Positions 61,301 through 64,000 of a DNA stretch of 64,000 nt are shown in pieces (positions within the stretch are counted from its first letter, which is position 1; each line of letters opens with the position of its first letter). Position numbers and translations under genes: made by a program. The stretch covers positions 28,193-92,192 of the forward strand of contig JBGCEZ010000017.1 in assembly GCA_045106735.1 (NCBI GenBank), read 5' to 3'. The notes under the pieces were generated by a model that saw only the letters and a list, made by a program, of their open reading frames with translations, was not told the origin of the DNA and did not search any database. This DNA comes from JBGCEZ01 sp045106735 (GTDB taxonomy: Bacteria > Planctomycetota > Phycisphaerae > Phycisphaerales > SM1A02).

Positions 61301-61555
61301 GCCCAGGGTCTCCTCGTCGGACGAGGTACCCAGGGTCGACTGGAAGATGTCGTCGTTGCGGAACGCGGCGGAGCTGGTCTTGAGGTTCTGCAGCCGGGCG
61401 TTGACGTCCAACAGGGCCGTCTGCTGCGACCGAAGGTTGGTGATGCGCTGCAGCACCTGGTCACGCGGACGGGCTTCGATCGCGAGAAGCTGTTCGATGA
61501 TCGCGGCGGTATCGAAGCCACTGATCAGTCCGATGCTGCTGGAGATGGTGCCCAT
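58328..61555 (-). CDS. fliD: Flagellar filament cap protein FliD (very large)
   Basis: 1075 residues, about twice the usual FliD. The N-terminus is typical (SSIGLISGFDTAAIIEQLLA, then a coiled coil LRSQQTALLDVNARLQNL), and the C-terminus has the FliD_C region (RTLNSNALNVDGSFQRFSQV, RAGDAFGDQIGLLETRVEDL) and a terminal coiled coil. Between them lie about seven flagellin-hook-IN-like repeats such as SVAEVVDRINATVG, TIQDVIDRINNAV, SLYDVIREINSRG and TLDEVVAKINAAG. FliD caps the growing filament and folds flagellin; the repeats would enlarge the outer domains. GGAG 6 nt before ATG 61555. Confidence 0.93.
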   Translation of the reverse strand: MGTISSSIGLISGFDTAAIIEQLLAIEARPRDQVLQRITNLRSQQTALLDVNARLQNLKTSSAAFRNDDIFQSTLGTSSDEETLGVRTDADAVPGSYQFIVKQLVTSSQQLSGGFASRDATPLGLDQVSFEYGNGRLSSEVALEELNGGDGVDRGRIVITDRSGEEASVDLTDVTSVAEVVDRINATVGISVTASVDGDRLVLEDTSGGTDNLIVLDGEGDTTATDLGIATIPAGIASSTLNGDDTIYRIGASTSLGSLNDGRGVLIRDNVPDFTITNKAGDVFNIDLGRINEDIDADTLLADLNNGAGVTIDSDSDTEDITFVARDGTEIGVDLSGVTTVGGLLGRINAASSVIDVAVSATGDSFTVTDSSGGTGALQVLGGDGGTDVAEALGLLNADGVVANDFTGDVVPSTIDQGRATTIQDVIDRINNAVDANGDDNLTITASIAADGRSLRIDDNSSGGGATIVVSGGDATNPSAAEDLGISTGEAGIPGTVVAGGRLIGGLDTILIDTLAGGQGIAIAGQLDVSLRNGSSGVLSLDAFTGDTVSELLTLLNDELSAVDVNAEFTLNAAGNGIQLNDNTGGTGNLTVTQSALSDALGITTDPNGVAADRVVGSNLQAAYISNATSLDSLNGGRGVANGGFTITDGLGNSATVSIGSDASSLYDVIREINSRGLALQARVNDNGDGLIIEQDDAALGGETPFQAISIEDGGSTTAADLGIAGTSEDVVGGFIDGSFEQTVDLDASDTLDEVVAKINAAGIDVAANVINTGSGSEPYRLNLSSLISGKAGDLVIDTGGVDLGLEATSRGQDAKLFFGNSAENGLLVTSSSNEVDGVIDGVTLDLLKVSEDPVDVTISRDTTGITEAVGGWVTAFNDVIGRVGQYDFFDVETEERGVLLGNSTLAQIRSSLYRTLNSNALNVDGSFQRFSQVGINVGEGGLVEFDEERFETAYAADPQAVEQLFAAYEVRTSDAEEVVEGVTIENSELTFTSLGVASLFDNLLDDLTNSIDGVVTRAGDAFGDQIGLLETRVEDLNGRLDDKALQLQREYANLELLLADLQDQQSALSGLRPL

Positions 61556-62484
61556 CGTGCGCTCCAAGGAGTCGAATTCAGCCCGGTACCGCGCACAATC
61601 GGCGGGTCGGAACTGCGTCGCTCGCAAGACGGTGCCATGGCCCAAGAGGAAGGGAGTGCACCGTCACGTGCCGAGATATCGGCGGCTTTCAAACACGAAG
61701 CCACCACGTTCTGGAATCGGCGGGGGTGCGGAATCCCCGCCACCAACGGTGACGACCGGCGAGATGGGGCCGGATGCGTCCGAGAAATCGTCAACGTGGA
61801 GCACGAAATCGCCCTTCGGCGCGTCCGAGACGCGGTTTCCCCGGCGTTTCGGACGCCGGCCGCTGGGGCCATACGGCACGTTGACTGCCGGACGCGGCGG
61901 GGCCGGAGTCACGGAAACTCCGCCGGCCGATCCGGACTGGCATCGACGAATCGTCCGCCGATGGGCGAAGACGCGGGAGCGTATCGCCGGGGAACAAGGT
62001 GCAAGCACCGTTCCGAACTGGCTCCGTCCCGGCATGACCGGCGGGCCATCCTGGATATCGGCGCGGGGTCCACCGGACTTCGCCGTCTCCCCCGCGAGGA
62101 TCCCGGGATCAGCGATCTGGGACCAGACCCAGGGTGCGCGGCGAGAACCAGGCAGAAGATGCGCGGGGACAGGGGCAGCGTTCGCACGCTCACGACGCAG
62201 CCAGCCAACGTGAGCAGCGGGGCGAAGTGTGCGCACGAACAAGACGCGGCCGATCCACGTCGGCAGCGCGGCGATGTGCGCATGGCGTGTGTGCGTGTGT
62301 GTGCGGCGTGGGTGCGGCGACTTACGTGCGACGTGCGTGCGGTGCGTTCGCCGTCCGCTCCCACGACCAGCTTTACGCACAAAGACGCCGCGACCGCCAC
62401 CTCGAATGGGCAGCGATCGCGGCGTGGCGGCGATTTGGCCTTCCGGGCGGAAGGCGAGGGTGGCAACCAGTCGTTGCCCCCCGA
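61556..62484. other. 0.9 kb gene-poor interval upstream of fliD
   Basis: No well-supported gene apart from a weak small frame (61664-61879, minus). It must hold the fliD promoter, which I cannot identify with confidence. The right part is rich in alternating GT/GC steps (62285-62350). A small GGCAAC/GTTGCC hairpin (62462-62478) lies just past the H1-like gene end. Confidence 0.6.
61664..61879 (-). CDS. Possible small protein, unsupported family
   Basis: A 71-residue frame from GTG 61879: a basic start (GRRPKRRGN) then DFVLHVDDFSDASGPISPVV and a Gly/Pro/Arg end. The middle reads like genuine protein, but there is no clear ribosome site and no family recognised. It may be a chance frame. Confidence 0.25.
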   Translation of the reverse strand: MPYGPSGRRPKRRGNRVSDAPKGDFVLHVDDFSDASGPISPVVTVGGGDSAPPPIPERGGFVFESRRYLGT

Positions 62485-63144
62485 TTACTTGGCGGTGTAG
62501 ACGCCGCGTCCGACGCGAGCGAACACATCGGTGTGCTTGATCAACGCCTGGTTCACGATGGTTCTGAAGTTCGGCGAGTTGGTCTTGTATCCGGCGCGTT
62601 GCACCGCATCGACCAGGTCGGCCACACGCATCTCGGCCCCGGTCAGCACTTCACGGAGCGACTCGACGAGGTTCTTCCCGCCGGCGCCCTTGGCACGACC
62701 ACCCCGGCGACCGGGACCACGACCAGGCCCGCGCGACGGCGCCGCCGACTCGGATTTCCGCGGGCGACCCGGACCGCGACGCGGGGCAACGGTGGCCGCG
62801 CCAGCCGAACGGCCAGCGCCACTCGGACGGAACTCGGCGATCTGCCGGTCGATTTCGGCCAGCTCCGCGACGAGCTCCCCGCGCCGATCTTCGAGCTTGG
62901 CGATGCCAGCCATCAGCTGCTGATGCAGGGCCGACAGCTCCGAAGTTCCGGCCGAACGCCGAGTGCTGGTGCGGGTCTTCGACGTACGGGTCTTGGCCGT
63001 ACGGGCCGTGGAACGCTTGGCCGTCCGCTTGGTGGTGCGCTTCTTCTTTGCCGCACTGTTGACGCGAGCTGCGGAACGGGGACGCCCAACCTTCTTGCGG
63101 ACCGAACTTGTCTTCTTCTTCGTGGTGCGCTTCTTGCGAGCCAT
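62485..63144 (-). CDS. Histone H1-like DNA-binding protein with HARE-type winged helix
   Basis: 219 residues. The first ~65 are a Lys/Arg/Ala/Thr tail like bacterial H1-like proteins (KKRTTKKKTSSVRKK). A coiled coil follows (LHQQLMAGIAKLEDRRGELV), then an AT-hook-rich segment (PGRPRKS, RGPGRGPGRRGG) and a C-terminal winged helix (157-219, VESLREVLTGAEMRVADLVD, FRTIVNQALIKHTDVFARVG) of the HARE-HTH kind common in planctomycetes. Likely an abundant nucleoid protein. It lies near parB. Start ATG 63144. Confidence 0.85.
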   Translation of the reverse strand: MARKKRTTKKKTSSVRKKVGRPRSAARVNSAAKKKRTTKRTAKRSTARTAKTRTSKTRTSTRRSAGTSELSALHQQLMAGIAKLEDRRGELVAELAEIDRQIAEFRPSGAGRSAGAATVAPRRGPGRPRKSESAAPSRGPGRGPGRRGGRAKGAGGKNLVESLREVLTGAEMRVADLVDAVQRAGYKTNSPNFRTIVNQALIKHTDVFARVGRGVYTAK

Positions 63145-63725
63145 GGTGTTTCACTTTCTTCCAACGGAGCGGAAGTCGTTCTTCATTCACACGCGGCCGA
63201 AACGGACCGTGGGACACCGGCAAGGCGCCCGCCCGGACGATCACATCGCGTGAATTGAGGAGGATGCGGAACGCCGGTCGCTATCGCTTGGGCGGCCCAA
63301 TGGGGACGAAATTTGCGAATGCTCTGGCCGTCGTCCGTACGAACGGAAACCAGTCAGGACATCCGCGGTGCATGCGGATGCTGTTCACAACATCCAACAC
63401 GCTTACAACACGAGCGTACCCGGCGAACTGAGTATAAGCAGAGAATGGGCTCGAATGCACTTTCGGTGTCGCGTTCCGTCGAACATTAGATTGCGACGCG
63501 TCGTCGCCGGCTCGTTGGCAGCGATAGAAACAGTCCCCGATTCCGCACCGAGGGATCTCAGGCCTGGGGTCCGCATTCGAAGCAACGTTCACTCAGAATC
63601 CGGCCCCACGACTGGCGTGGAAGCCACCTCCGAAGCTTCGTCGGACGCTGCCTCGGCAACCGGACCGCAGTCCGCGCATCGGCCGCGGCCGCGGCCAGAA
63701 GCTCCTTCACGACAGAAGCTTGTGA
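63145..63725. other. 581-base intergenic region between parB and the H1-like gene
   Basis: No supported gene. Base composition is lower in G+C than elsewhere around 63380-63450. On the minus strand TTATACT (about 63432-63438) could be a -10 box for the H1-like gene, which would then have a long leader. The frame at 63368-63742 looks like chance. Confidence 0.45.
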
Positions 63726-64000
63726 TCAGCCGTCGACCTTGAAATCCAGTCGATCGAGCAGCCCCTCGAACTCCTCGAAGCTAAAGAACCGCAGCCGGAG
63801 CTCACCGGTGCCTTTCTCGCGGCCAGTCACGATCCGCACCCGCGTCCCCAAATGGTCGCCGAGCCGGCGCTCCATGTCATCCATGTGGAGACGGGTGGCA
63901 TCGGGCACCCCCAACATCGTCGACCCAGCTTCACTGCCATCGTCGGACGCGTCCGCCGGGTTCGTCGCCCCAACATCGGCGACCACCGACCGAACCCGCC
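63726..64000 (-). CDS. parB: Chromosome partition protein ParB, C-terminal part
   Basis: The frame is open to the right edge, so the gene starts outside the window. The visible end (MERRLGDHLGTRVRIVTGRE, then LRLRFFSFEEFEGLLDRL) matches the ParB/Spo0J C-terminal dimerisation domain (L-x-x-x-L-G-T-x-V-x-I...I-x-F-x-S-x-x-x-L). ParB binds parS near the origin and acts with ParA. The stop TGA is at 63726-63728. The parA gene and helix-turn-helix part are not visible. Confidence 0.82.
   Translation of the reverse strand, partial: RVRSVVADVGATNPADASDDGSEAGSTMLGVPDATRLHMDDMERRLGDHLGTRVRIVTGREKGTGELRLRFFSFEEFEGLLDRLDFKVDG

Noticed and set aside
61637..62500. A 287-residue plus-strand frame in the gap upstream of fliD.
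   Set aside because: Composition is Arg/Ala-rich without hydrophobic core patterns or recognisable motifs; a chance frame.
63148..63155. TGTTTCAC, a perfect half of the parS consensus, near parB.
   Set aside because: The second arm (GTGAAACA) is missing, and an 8-mer alone is weak evidence.

Overview
The window is about 68 % G+C and looks like chromosomal DNA of a Planctomycetota bacterium, most likely class Phycisphaerae. The lineage markers are secreted proteins with C-terminal dockerin-like repeats (D-x-N-x-D/S-G-x-x-x-F), paired ECF sigma factor and Ser/Thr kinase-WD40 genes, a formylglycine sulfatase, a histone H1-like protein with a HARE-type winged helix, and a fliD/fliS pair. The species call is inference. 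Genes are tightly packed and ATGA/GTGA start-stop overlaps are the rule, so operons are easy to follow. A partial parB at the right edge suggests that edge lies near the replication origin.

Layout. 1-1.4 kb: end of an NrfD/PsrC-type respiratory membrane subunit, an Rrf2 Fe-S regulator and a small zinc-ribbon membrane protein. 1.7-3.7 kb: secreted beta-repeat dockerin protein. 3.8-4.5 kb: LmbE/PIG-L deacetylase behind a promoter that seems to give a nearly leaderless mRNA. 4.56-15.76 kb: the most striking locus, a Dlt-like operon. It has a 51-residue DltX-like microprotein, an MBOAT acyltransferase, a class-II aminoacyl-tRNA-synthetase-like amino acid:[carrier protein] ligase (in place of the adenylation enzyme DltA), a phosphopantetheine carrier protein and a DltD-like SGNH protein. 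These are translationally coupled to a Cys-rich metal-site protein, a membrane spermidine-synthase-like protein and a NodB-like protein. 15.7-20.4 kb (minus) and 25.3-29.1 kb (plus): two ECF sigma/kinase modules enclosing a dockerin protein, a GNAT enzyme, an unknown protein and a TPR-sulfotransferase. 29.3-39.1 kb: secreted beta-helix dockerin protein, M60 metalloprotease, sulfatase, CtlX-type hydrolase, hemolysin III and an ATP-grasp ligase. 39.1-40.4 kb: decayed DNA with a VapC fragment.

40.4-57.1 kb is one envelope or flagellar glycan locus: asparagine-synthetase-like amidotransferase, two glycosyltransferases (one with an inserted membrane hairpin, one fused to a methyltransferase), a Wzm/Wzt-type ABC exporter, hexapeptide acetyltransferases, NAD-dependent epimerase, DegT aminotransferase, FemAB/GNAT-like protein, sulfotransferase, NodB-like deacetylase, NeuB-type synthase and a PglD/NeuD-type acetyltransferase. 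It abuts fliS and an unusually large fliD (57.5-61.6 kb), which makes nonulosonate glycosylation of flagellin or surface polymer a reasonable hypothesis. A 0.9 kb gene-poor stretch with a Z-DNA-prone tract leads to the H1-like gene and parB.

The region reads mainly as a cell-surface programme: aminoacylation of an envelope polymer, export and decoration of sulfated or nonulosonate glycans, secreted glycan-targeting enzymes, and sigma/kinase signalling. Short in-frame tandem repeats in many genes (6, 9, 12, 24 and 30 bp units) give the proteins Ala/Gly/Thr/Pro-rich linkers and tails. I found no rRNA, tRNA, CRISPR array or intact insertion sequence. All family assignments are from reading sequence; no database search was run.
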